The position numbers and the translations under genes were made by a program. The notes below the pieces were generated by a model. It was not told the DNA's origin. It did not search any database and saw only the letters and a list, made by a program, of their open reading frames with translations. A stretch of 64,000 bases of DNA from Mycolicibacterium peregrinum (GTDB taxonomy: Bacteria; Actinomycetota; Actinomycetes; Mycobacteriales; Mycobacteriaceae), in assembly GCF_001665625.1 (NCBI RefSeq), contig NZ_LZSY01000061.1:38087-102086 (forward strand). The letters are read 5' to 3'. Positions 32,179-41,000 of the stretch are shown here, piece after piece (within the stretch, counting starts at the first letter, position 1; each line of letters opens with the position of its first letter).

Positions 32179-33885
32179 TCAGGCCTTCAGATCCCGCACG
32201 GCTTCGATGCGTGCCTTCAACTGATCGGTGGTCGCTGCAGCCACCGGGGGCCCGCCGCAGATGCGACGCAACTCGTTGTGGATCCAACCGTGCGGCTTGC
32301 CGGTGCGGTGATGCGCGATGGTCACCAACGCATTGAGTTCACGACGCAACTCGCGCAACTGGCCGTGCGTGGTGCGCGACGGCGGCGGTCCACCCGACAC
32401 GGCGGCCTCGGCTGTGCGCTTGGTGAGTTGCTCATCCTGCCTGCGCCGCAACAGGTCTCGCATCTGCTCGGCATCGAGCAGGCCGGGGATGCCCAGATAG
32501 TCGGCCTCCTCGTCACTGCCGGCCGGCGTTGCAGTGCCGAAGGATGAACCGTCGAAGATGACCTGGTCCAGCTCGGCGTCGGCACCCAGCGACTCGAAAC
32601 CGTTCTCCAGCTCGCCCTTCTCGTCCTTGCGCTTCTCGGCAGCTTCGAGTGCCTCGTCATCCAGCCCGTCGGATTCCCGGTGCGGCTTGCCCAGCACGTG
32701 GTTGCGCTGGGCTTCCATCTCGCTGGCCAGGAGCAGCAGGTTGGGCACCGACGGCAGGAAGATGCTGGCGGTCTCACCCGGGCGGCGCGACCGCACGAAC
32801 CGGCCGATGGCCTGCGCGAAGAACAACGGCGTCGAGGCGCTCGTGGCGTACACGCCGACCGACAGCCGCGGCACGTCGACGCCCTCGGACACCATGCGGA
32901 CCGCGACCAGCCATCGGCTGGTGCTCGCCGAATACTGACTGATCCGGTCGGACGCGCTGGGGTCGTCGGACAGCACCACGGTGGGCACCTCGCCGGTGAT
33001 CTTGGTGAGCAGATCGGCGTAGGCGCGGGCGGTGGTCTGGTTGGTGGCGATGATCATGCCGCCGGCGTCGGGCACATGCTGACGCTTCTGCTGCAGTCGT
33101 TTGTCGGCGGCCGCGATGACCGCGGGCATCCACTCGCCCGTCGGGTTCAGCGCGGTGCGCCAAGCCCGTGCGGTGTGCTCGGCGGTCAGCGGCTCGCCGA
33201 GGCGCGCCGCGTGCTCCTCGCCGGCACTGTCGCGCCAGCGGGCCTCACCCGAGTAGGCCAGGAACACCACGGGCCGGACCACGCCGTCGGCCAGCGCGTC
33301 GGAGTAGCCGTACACGTGGTCGGCCTGCGAGCGCTGGAATCCGGCCTCGTCGGGCTCGTAGTTGACGAACGGGATCGGGCTGTCGTCGCTGCGGAACGGG
33401 GTACCGGTCAGGGACAGGCGCCGCGTCGCGTCGTCGAAGGCTTCGCGCATCGCGTCGCCCCAACTCTTCGAGTCACCGCCGTGGTGGATCTCGTCGAAGA
33501 TGACGAGCGTCCTGCGGTTCTCGGTGCGAACGCGGTGCCGGGTGGGGTGGCTGGCCACCTGGGCATAGGTGACGACGACGCCGTGGTACTCGGCCGAGGT
33601 CTGGGAGTCGGAGTTGCTGAACCTCGGATCCAGTGCGATGCCGTTGCGTGCCGCCGACTCGGCCCACTGGATCTTGAGGTGTTCGGTGGGCACCACCACG
33701 GTGATCGCGTCGACTGTGCGGTCATTGAGCAGTTCGGCCGCGATTCGCAGCGCAAACGTCGTCTTCCCCGCGCCAGGGGTGGCGACCGCCAGGTAGTCCC
33801 GCGGTTTTGCCGTCAGATATTTCACCAGCGCCTTGCGCTGCCAGCCCCGAAGTGCCTGGGTGCTGGGCGCTGCATCAGCCCGCAC
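32179..33885 (-). CDS. SF2 DEAD/DEAH-box helicase
   Basis: 568 residues, GTG start. Walker A is ATPGAGKTTFALRIA near residue 38; motif Ia VVVPTEHLKIQW; the DEAH-type box LVIFDEIHHGGD near residue 128; motif III LSLTGTPFRSD. In the second domain GMIIATNQTTARAYADLL is followed by VRMVSEGVDVPRLSVGVYAT and motif VI AQAIGRFVRSRRPG. The pattern resembles XPB/UvrB-like or restriction-type SF2 helicases in actinobacteria. A C-terminal ~130 residues are charged and helical, ending in a possible helical DNA-binding region (LRRELNALVTIAHHRTGKPH). No nuclease or methylase partner is adjacent, so it appears to stand alone. Bases 32051-32178 upstream of the neighbour hold no gene. Confidence 0.92.
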   Translation of the reverse strand: MRADAAPSTQALRGWQRKALVKYLTAKPRDYLAVATPGAGKTTFALRIAAELLNDRTVDAITVVVPTEHLKIQWAESAARNGIALDPRFSNSDSQTSAEYHGVVVTYAQVASHPTRHRVRTENRRTLVIFDEIHHGGDSKSWGDAMREAFDDATRRLSLTGTPFRSDDSPIPFVNYEPDEAGFQRSQADHVYGYSDALADGVVRPVVFLAYSGEARWRDSAGEEHAARLGEPLTAEHTARAWRTALNPTGEWMPAVIAAADKRLQQKRQHVPDAGGMIIATNQTTARAYADLLTKITGEVPTVVLSDDPSASDRISQYSASTSRWLVAVRMVSEGVDVPRLSVGVYATSASTPLFFAQAIGRFVRSRRPGETASIFLPSVPNLLLLASEMEAQRNHVLGKPHRESDGLDDEALEAAEKRKDEKGELENGFESLGADAELDQVIFDGSSFGTATPAGSDEEADYLGIPGLLDAEQMRDLLRRRQDEQLTKRTAEAAVSGGPPPSRTTHGQLRELRRELNALVTIAHHRTGKPHGWIHNELRRICGGPPVAAATTDQLKARIEAVRDLKA

Positions 33886-34063
33886 CCTAGGACTCCTCTC
33901 CGTCGGAAAGCAGTCTAGGCCAGCGCGTTACGTCGGCGCATATCCGCAGGAGCTCGCCGGGCGTGTCGCTCGCCGAGCTGGTTGTCTGCCGCCGACCCGG
34001 GTCGTTCGCTCATCCGTGGTGTGCCGTATTCACGCCGTGCAGTCGTGGCGATGGAGCAAACGC

Positions 34064-34966
34064 TCAGCATCGTTCGTAGGCGCGGGCCAGCTCGGTCTCG
34101 AGTAAGGACGCCACGTGTGCCTTGTCGTGCCGGAAACAGCCGCCGACGGTGATCTCCACCCATCGGTGGCCGCCCTTGACGATCAGATCGACGGGTCGGT
34201 CGAGCTCGACCAGAGCGGCTGCGACGGCGTTGGCGATCTCGTCGTCCCGCGGCTTGGTGTTGGGCTTCATGCTGATCGCGACACTTGAGACCGGACGGTC
34301 TGTGGTCGGGTCGGTGCCGAATTCGCCCATCACCAGATGCGGCCCGGCGATCCGGACGATCTCGTTCCAGGCCTGCGCAGTGGCGGCGTCGGGGATCACG
34401 CCGTACGAATTGTAGGTGCTGGTCACCTCGAGCGACCTCGTTTTGGGCACCTGCAGCAGCCACTGCGCATCACCGAGCTCCGGGTGCCGACGCAGCAACT
34501 CCTCTGCCGCGCCGGTGTCGACGGGTTGGCGCAGCGTCACGATCGCGGGGTGGTCGGCGCCCATCGCGACGCGTTCGACCACGGGGGAGGACATCACGTC
34601 GAACCACTGCGCCACCACATCGGTGCCCGTGCCGGACAGCGGACGCAGCGTGACGTTGCCCTTGTCGTTGCCGATCTCCAGCACGGTGTAGTGGGTGTCG
34701 AACTCGACGCTGTGCGCGGCCGACACGAACGTGGGGACCACATCCTGGGCCTGTTCGGTGGTGGCTGCTGTGGCCAGCCCGACGTCGAGGTTGAAGAACT
34801 CGCCGTTGGTGAAGTCGTTCTTGTAGTCGACCTCGACGGCCTCGACGCCGGGTAGCTCGCGGATTTTTGTGCCGATCGACTGGGCTTCACTGCCCCGGTC
34901 GTCCACGCATCCGGCGAGCACCGTGGACGCCAGCGCGGTGCAGGCGAGGGTCAGCCAGCGCTTCAC
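34064..34966 (-). CDS. putative lipoprotein of unknown function
   Basis: 300 residues starting with VKRWLTLACTALASTVLAGC; the lipobox LAGC ends at Cys 20, so the protein is predicted to be a lipid-anchored envelope protein. The mature part begins VDDRGSEAQSIGTKIRELPG and has alternating beta/alpha patterns without recognised motifs. Several segments look like repeated ferredoxin-like units (RELPGVEAVEVDYKNDFTNG; ALVELDRPVDLIVKGGHRWV). The GTG start lies two bases after the cupin stop, so the pair is likely one operon. The 178 bases between this gene and the helicase (33886-34063) contain nothing recognisable. Confidence 0.75.
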   Translation of the reverse strand: MKRWLTLACTALASTVLAGCVDDRGSEAQSIGTKIRELPGVEAVEVDYKNDFTNGEFFNLDVGLATAATTEQAQDVVPTFVSAAHSVEFDTHYTVLEIGNDKGNVTLRPLSGTGTDVVAQWFDVMSSPVVERVAMGADHPAIVTLRQPVDTGAAEELLRRHPELGDAQWLLQVPKTRSLEVTSTYNSYGVIPDAATAQAWNEIVRIAGPHLVMGEFGTDPTTDRPVSSVAISMKPNTKPRDDEIANAVAAALVELDRPVDLIVKGGHRWVEITVGGCFRHDKAHVASLLETELARAYERC

Positions 34967-34968
34967 GG

Positions 34969-35475
34969 TCAGAGGAAGTAGTTGTCGTTCTTGACGAACC
35001 ACTCGGCGCGTTCCTCGTCCGTGAGGTCGGCCAACTGGGCGAACCCTTCGAAATAGGCCTCCCGGGGGGCGCCAGGAGCAAACAACATCAACAGAGATGT
35101 CGGTGCGTCGGCCTCGTTGCGGAAGCCGTGGATTCCGCCCGGCGGTACATACAGGAAATCGCCCTGATTGCCGTCGCGCCAGTCGTCTCCGTCGTACAGC
35201 CTGACGGTGCCGGACAGGACGAAAAAGGCCTCCGACATGGCCCGGTGAAAATGCGGGCCGGGGCCGCCGCCCTGCGGGCTGATGTCGACGCGGTACAGTC
35301 CATAGGCACCATTGGTCTGCTGCTGGTTGGCCAGGTAGTGGTACTTGACGAGGCCCGATGAGTCGTAGTCGGGCGGCTCGTCGCCGCGCTTCAGCCAGGC
35401 GCTGACTTCCGGCTCGTCCTTGGTGTAACGAGCCGGGGGATAGGGCGGCACATTCCTGGGATCCCAGAACGACAC
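34969..35475 (-). CDS. cupin-domain protein
   Basis: 168 residues, a single cupin barrel. Motif 1 is GPGPHFHRAMSEAFFVLSGT (H-x-H-E-like metal ligands) near residue 72. Motif 2 is GDFLYVPPGGIHGFRNEADA near residue 105 (P-x-H). A C-terminal helix follows (FAQLADLTDEERAEWFVKND). It is probably a metal-dependent enzyme or sugar/small-acid binder; the substrate is unknown. It is upstream of the lipoprotein gene with a two-base gap. Confidence 0.88.
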   Translation of the reverse strand: MSFWDPRNVPPYPPARYTKDEPEVSAWLKRGDEPPDYDSSGLVKYHYLANQQQTNGAYGLYRVDISPQGGGPGPHFHRAMSEAFFVLSGTVRLYDGDDWRDGNQGDFLYVPPGGIHGFRNEADAPTSLLMLFAPGAPREAYFEGFAQLADLTDEERAEWFVKNDNYFL

Positions 35476-35515
35476 GAGCGCCAGCCTAGCCGCGGTGTGG
35501 TGGTTCGCGTCGAGA

Positions 35516-35570
35516 TCGACACCAGGGTCGTTCGAAGCGCGTCGGAACTGCCCTGGTGTCGAAACCGGCG
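35516..35570. repeat. dispersed palindromic element, copy D (variant)
   Basis: Inverted arms TCGACACCAGGGTCG (35516-35530) and CTGCCCTGGTGTCGA (35548-35562) with an 17-base centre, followed by AACCGGCG. The outline CGGTTTCGACACCAGGG resembles CGATTTCTACCCAGGGG of copies A-C, with TCGACACC in place of TCTACCC. It lies between the cupin gene and the second SDR gene, both on the minus strand. Confidence 0.7.
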
Positions 35571-35578
35571 AAGAGAAT

Positions 35579-36502
35579 TCAGGCGCGCGCGTCCTGTAGG
35601 ACCGGGAAGGTGACGTCCGTCAGTTCCTCGGACACCGCCCACAACCGGCGCTGCAGCTCGATGTCGTAGGACCGCTCGTTGGAGGTCACCAGCTTCGGGT
35701 AACCCTTCTGCTCGCCGAGTCCGTCGGGACCGTAGTACTGCCCGCCCAGGGCGCCCGGATCCGTCGCCGCGCGCAGCGTCGGCAGCGCGCCCATGGCGGC
35801 CTCCTGGAAGAGCGGACGGAGGAGCGGGACGGCGCGCTGCACGGGGCCGGGTAGGTGGCGCGCCAGTTCGGTGTCGGATCCGCCGGGGTGCGCGGCCAGA
35901 GCCGTGGTGTGCTGCCCGATCAGGCGGCGCTGCAGTTCATAGGTGAACAGCAGATTGGCGAGCTTGGACTGACCGTAGGCCTGGAGACGGTTGTAGCTGC
36001 GTTCCCACTGCAGATCCTCGAACCGGATGCCACGCGAAAAGCGGTGGCCGATGCTGCTGACCGTCACGATCCGTGAGCCGACAACCGGCAGGAGGCGGTC
36101 GAGCAGCAGGCCGGTGAGAGCGAAGTGGCCGAGGTGGTTGGTGCCGAACTGCAGCTCGAAGCCGTCGGCGGTGGTCTCCTTGGGCGGCGTCATCACGCCG
36201 GCGTTGTTGATCAGCAGGTCGATGCGCTCGTGCTTGGTCTTGATCTCGTCGGCGGCTTCGCGCACCGAGGCCAGTGATCCCAGATCGAGGCGCTGCAACT
36301 CCAGGTCGGCGTCGGGCACCGACCGCGAGATCCACTCGGCGGCGGCCTCTCCCTTGGTCACGTTGCGTACGGCGAGGACGACGTGCGCGCCCCTGGCGGC
36401 CAGCACCTTGGCGGTTTCGAGCCCGAGGCCGGTATTGGCCCCGGTCACGACGGCCGTGCGGCCCGATTGGTCCGGAATCTTGGCGGTGGTCCACTTGGTC
36501 AT
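35579..36502 (-). CDS. short-chain dehydrogenase/reductase, paralogue of 24055-24978
   Basis: 307 residues, the same length as the SDR at 24055-24978 and clearly paralogous. Cofactor motif [32 protein letters not shown], catalytic [16 protein letters not shown] and the shared C-terminal [16 protein letters not shown] pattern are present. NADP-dependent reduction of a lipid or retinoid-like carbonyl is the family expectation. It is divergent from a TetR gene with a palindromic operator candidate between them, so it is probably under that repressor. Confidence 0.92.
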   Translation of the reverse strand: MTKWTTAKIPDQSGRTAVVTGANTGLGLETAKVLAARGAHVVLAVRNVTKGEAAAEWISRSVPDADLELQRLDLGSLASVREAADEIKTKHERIDLLINNAGVMTPPKETTADGFELQFGTNHLGHFALTGLLLDRLLPVVGSRIVTVSSIGHRFSRGIRFEDLQWERSYNRLQAYGQSKLANLLFTYELQRRLIGQHTTALAAHPGGSDTELARHLPGPVQRAVPLLRPLFQEAAMGALPTLRAATDPGALGGQYYGPDGLGEQKGYPKLVTSNERSYDIELQRRLWAVSEELTDVTFPVLQDARA

Positions 36503-36525
36503 GAGAGACTCCTAGGAGGGCTAAA

Positions 36526-36541
36526 CGGAGTGAGTACTCCG
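36526..36541. promoter_or_regulatory. candidate TetR operator
   Basis: The palindrome CGGAGTGAGTACTCCG at 36526-36541 has perfect six-base arms around GAGT. It sits in the 116-base gap between the divergent SDR (start 36502) and TetR (start 36619) genes, close to the SDR start. This size and position are typical of autoregulatory TetR operators. No other notable structure was recognised in the gap. Confidence 0.5.
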
Positions 36542-36618
36542 GTTGCGTTCGAATATACGGAACGTACGCCCCGCTTTGTCAATGGTTCGGCGCTGACAGG
36601 TTTGTGAGGTGATGGCGA

Positions 36619-37170
36619 ATGCGTGCGGATGCGGCGCGCAACCGCGCCCGGGTGCTCGAGGTCGCGTACGAGACATTCGCGGCCGACGGACTCGCGGTGC
36701 CCATCGACGAGATCGCCCGCCGGGCCGGGGTGGGTGCGGGCACCGTCTATCGCCACTTCCCGACCAAAGAGGCGTTGTTCCAGGCCGTGATCGCCGAGCG
36801 GATCCGCGGCGTCGTCGAGGAGGGGCGGACCCTGCTCGCCGAGGCCGACCCGGCCGACGCCTTGTTCGCCTTCCTGCGGTCGATGGTGCTGCAGTGGGGC
36901 GCGGCGGACCGTGGACTGGTCGACGCCCTCGCCGGCTCCGGGATCGACGTCGAGACCCTGGTGCCCGACGCCGAGGACGAGTACTTCGCGGTTCTCGGTG
37001 ACCTGCTGGCCGCGGCGCAGCGCGCGGGCACGGCGCGAGACGACGTGACGGTCGCGGACGTGAAAGCACTTCTGGTCGGCTGCCAGGCCATGCAGAGTTA
37101 CAACGCCGACGTGGCCGAGCGGGTCACCTCGGTGGTGTTCGACGGATTACGGGCGGAAGGGCAACGGTGA
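36619..37170 (+). CDS. TetR-family transcriptional regulator
   Basis: 183 residues. DNA-binding domain: ARVLEVAYETFAADGLAVPI, then DEIARRAGVGAGTVYRHFPT, followed by KEALFQAVI. The C-terminal domain is of the SbtR-like/TetR_C type. It overlaps the sulfotransferase gene (GTGA) and is divergent from the SDR gene, so it probably controls both. The ligand is unknown. Confidence 0.92.
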   Translation: MRADAARNRARVLEVAYETFAADGLAVPIDEIARRAGVGAGTVYRHFPTKEALFQAVIAERIRGVVEEGRTLLAEADPADALFAFLRSMVLQWGAADRGLVDALAGSGIDVETLVPDAEDEYFAVLGDLLAAAQRAGTARDDVTVADVKALLVGCQAMQSYNADVAERVTSVVFDGLRAEGQR

Positions 37171-37976
37171 CGGCGCTTCATTTCATCTCGGGTCTACCGC
37201 GATCGGGGTCGACATTGCTGGCCGCGCTGCTCCGCCAGAATCCGGGCTTTCAGGCCGGGATGTCGGGTCCGCTGGCCGGGTTGTTCGACGCACTGGTCGC
37301 CCAGATGAGCGCCCGCAACGAGTTCTCGGTGTTCCTCGACGACGCCAAGCGGGAGCGCATCCTGCGCGGGCTGTTCGACAGTTACTACTCCGACTGCGCC
37401 GCAGAGGTCGTGTTCGACACGAACCGTGGCTGGTGCGCCCGGATGCCGGCGATCGCGCAGCTGTTCCCGGAGGCGAAAGTCATTGCCTGCGTTCGTGAAT
37501 TGCCGTGGGTGATCGACAGCATCGAGCGACTCGTCCAGCGCAATGTCTTCAGTCCGTCGTCGATCTTCAACTACAGCACCGGCGGCACGGTCTACACCAG
37601 GGCCAACGACGTCGCTTCGCAGGAGGGCATGGTCGGCGGTCCCTACGACGCCCTCAAACAGGCGTGCTACGGCGCCCAGCGCGACCGCCTGCTGGTGGTG
37701 CAGTACGACACCCTGACCGCCGAGCCGGCCAAGGTCATGCACGCCATCTACCAATTCATCGGGGAGCCGGTCTTCGAACACGACTTCGGCCGAGTCGATT
37801 ACGACGTCACCGAATTCGACGAACGGGCCGGGACACCCGGGCTGCACACCGTGCGCGGCGCGGTGAAGGCCGAACCGCGCGAAACCGTGCTGCCGCCCGA
37901 TCTGTTCAATCGCTTTGTCCACGATGCCTTTTGGCGGGAACCGGACAAGATTCCGGGCGATCTGCGCGTCGTATGA
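37167..37976 (+). CDS. sulfotransferase
   Basis: 269 residues, GTG start. The PAPS 5'-phosphosulfate-binding loop LPRSGSTLLAALL lies near residue 9. The 3'-phosphate region ACVRELPWVIDSIERLVQRN lies near residue 112, and a conserved VVQYDTLTAEPAKVMHAIYQ follows near residue 177. It transfers sulfate from PAPS to an unknown acceptor, which in mycobacteria may be a glycolipid or glycopeptidolipid. It is coupled to the TetR gene by a four-base overlap and is followed by a strong terminator. Confidence 0.9.
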   Translation: MTALHFISGLPRSGSTLLAALLRQNPGFQAGMSGPLAGLFDALVAQMSARNEFSVFLDDAKRERILRGLFDSYYSDCAAEVVFDTNRGWCARMPAIAQLFPEAKVIACVRELPWVIDSIERLVQRNVFSPSSIFNYSTGGTVYTRANDVASQEGMVGGPYDALKQACYGAQRDRLLVVQYDTLTAEPAKVMHAIYQFIGEPVFEHDFGRVDYDVTEFDERAGTPGLHTVRGAVKAEPRETVLPPDLFNRFVHDAFWREPDKIPGDLRVV

Positions 37977-37978
37977 AA

Positions 37979-38012
37979 GAAGAGAGGCCCGCCGAAGCGG
38001 GCCTCTCTTTTC
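37979..38012. terminator. bidirectional intrinsic terminator
   Basis: A 13-base stem (AAGAGAGGCCCGC at 37980-37992 with GCGGGCCTCTCTT at 37997-38009) around a CGAA loop ends in a T-run. On the minus strand it gives the same hairpin with a TCTTCTTT tail. It separates the convergent sulfotransferase and PGRS genes and probably ends both transcripts. Confidence 0.93.
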
Positions 38013-38022
38013 GTGCTGACGG

Positions 38023-41000
38023 TCAGGGCTGGTTGGCACCCGTGGAGCCGACGGCGCCGGGCGTGCCGTCGGGCAGGGCGTTGCCGCCGTTGCCGCCGAC
38101 GCCGCCGTTGCCGAGCACACCTGCGGTGTTGCCGCCGACGCCGCCGTTGCCGCCCGCGCCGCCATTACCGTTGCCGCCGACGCCGGGTGCAGTGGCGTTG
38201 CCGCCGTTGCCGCCCTTGCCGCCGGTGTTCACCCCGTTGTTGGATGTCTGGCCACCCGACTTCCAGAAGGTGCTGTTGCCACCGTTGCCACCCTTGCCGC
38301 CGGTCGCGCCGCCGCTGCCGTTGGTGCCGCCATTGCCACCGTTACCCGCAGTCGACTTGCCGTTGACGATGGCCGTACCGGCTGGGGCCGACGGGTCGTA
38401 GGCCTGAATCCAGCCGTCACCGCCCTTGCCGCCGTTGCCGCCGTTACCTGCGCCGCCGTTTCCGGAGGTTGCGGTGCTGCCCGTGATACTTCCGTTCAGG
38501 GCCGCGATGTTGGTGAAGCCGCCGTCACCGCCAGTGGCGCCTGCCGTGTTGGCCGCGCCGCCATCACCACCCTTGGCGGTGTTGCCGGTGGCGATGCTGC
38601 CGGCGCCTGCCGCCATGATCAGCGAGGCTCCGCCGGCACCGCCGTGGCCGCCGCCCGTGGCATTGCCGCCCTTGCCGCCGGTCGTGGTACCGCTGGCCGT
38701 GCCGCCGGTGATGCTGCCGTAGCCGGCCTGCACCTCAGCCCAGCCACCGGTGCCGCCGACGCTGCCGGTACCGGTGCCAGTGCCGCCGGCCCCACCCGTC
38801 GCGGTGCCGCTGGCGGTTCCGGTGGAGTCGGCGCTGATTGCGGCGTCGCCGCCCGCACCTCCGGTACCACCGTTGGTGCCCGCGCCGCCGGCGCCGCCGG
38901 TGGCCCCGGTGCCCGTGCCTGTCCCGCCGACCCCACCCGTTGTGGTCCCGGTGAGGTTGTCCGTCGTGAGGGTGGCCGAGATGGTGCTCGCTCCACCGGC
39001 ACCGCCCTTGCCGCCGTTGATACCTGCGCCACCGTTGCCTGCGTTGGCGACGCCATCAGTGACGTCGCCACCGTTTGCCGCGGAGACCGAGGCCGCGCCG
39101 CCGTTGCCGCCGACGCCACCATTGGCATTGCCCGCACCGGCGTCACCCCCCTTTGCATGGGTGTTGGTGACGACACTGCCCGCGCTGGTGACCTTGATGC
39201 TGGCGCCGCCACCGACGGCACTGTCGCTGCTTTGACCGGCGATCGCGGAGCTGTCGGTGATCTTGCCGCCGTTGTCGGTGTTCAGCTGTCCGCTATTGCC
39301 CTGGGCGCCGGTCACGCCGTCGCTGCCGGACGCAGTGCCGCCGGTGATGGAATCGTTGAGACCCTTCGCGGAGATGGTGCCGCCGCCGGCGTTGCCACCG
39401 TTGACGCCGCCCTGACCCGCGCCGCCGTCGCCGCCGGTCGCGTTGCCCTGGGCGGTGCTGTTGGCGACAGCTCCGGATGAGGCTCCCGCGGAGACGACAC
39501 CTTGACCGCCGTTGCCGCCCTTGATTCCTGCGCCGTTGCCGGTGCCACCGTTGCCGCCGGTGCCGGTGCCCTCCGCGTGCGATCCGCCGCCCATGGCCAC
39601 GATCTGTCCGAGCGCGCCATTGCCGCCGGTGCCGCTGTTGGAGCCTGCGCCGCCTGCGCCGCCGTACGTGCTGCCCTTCGCGCTGGAGTTGTTTCCGGTC
39701 GCGAGCACGACGGACATTCCACCGGCACCGCCGTGTCCGCCAGTCGTCCCGCCGCCGCCCGCACCGCCGCGGGCATAACCTTCCGCAGTGCTATTGGCTC
39801 CGCCGGCGTAATAGCCGGTCTGAATCCAGCCGCCGCCGCCAGCACCGCCGGTGCTGCCGGCACCGTCGGCGGTGCCGCCGCTGCCACCGATACCTGTACC
39901 CGTCGCCGTGCTGTTCGTCCGCTGGGCGAAGATCCCACCCTGCGCACCGCCGCCGCCGGTGCCGCCGTTGGTGCCGTTGCCACCGGCGCCGCCCGTGCCG
40001 ACGCCGCTCGCATTGGCGCCGGACGCCGTGGCGGAGATCTTGCCCTCGCCACCGGCACCGCCGATGCTGCCCGCTCCGTCGCCGTTTCCGGCGACGCCGC
40101 CGGTGGCCGTTCCAGTGGCGGTACTGCCCGCGGCGACGGCCTCGATAGTGCCTGCGCCGCCTGCGCCGCCCTTGCCGCCGTTCGTGCCCTTGCCACCATC
40201 GGTGCCCTTGGCATGGCCGCTGTCGACGTCGCCGCCTGCGGCGGCGTTGACCGAGGCCGCACCGCCGTTTCCGCCGACGCCGCCGTTGGCGTCGCCCGCA
40301 CCGGCGTTACCGCCGGTAGCAGACGAATTCTTGATGACGCTGGGGTCGCTGGCGCCGGCCGTGTTGATGATGGCGGTGCCGCCGGTGGCCCCGCTGGTGC
40401 CGCCGTTGCCGCCGGTTGCGGTGCTGTCGATGATGGAATCGGCGATTCGTCTGGCGGTGATACTGGCGCCGCCGCCGTTGCCGCCGTTGCCGGCCGCCGT
40501 ACCGTTGCCGCCGCTACCGCCGGTTGCCTTGCCTCCGGTTATGACGGCGTTGCCGAAGCCCGAGCTCTGACCCGAACCGATGAGGGCTTGGCCGCCGTCA
40601 CCGCCTGTGATGCCGGTGCCGGTGCCGGTGCCTCCGTTACCCGCGTCGACGGTGCCGTCGGCCGTGGAGTCGTTGCCGTATGCCGTGATCTGCGCTCGCG
40701 CTCCCTGTCCGCCGGTTCCGCCGTCGGAGCCGGCACCGCCGTCACCGCCGTACGCGTTGCCGCTGGCTGTCGAGTTGGTGCCCGAGGCGATCACGGTGCC
40801 GATGCCACCGACTGCGCCGTGGCCGCCGGTGGTGGCATCGCCGCCCTTGCCGCCGTACGCGTTGCCGCTGGCGTTGCTGCCGGCGCCGAGATTGGCGGCG
40901 GCATAGCCGGTCTGAATCCAGCCGTCACCGCCACCGCCGCCGGTGCTGTCGGCACCGTCGGCGTTCCCGCCGGCGCCACCGGTCGCGGTACCTGTGGCGA

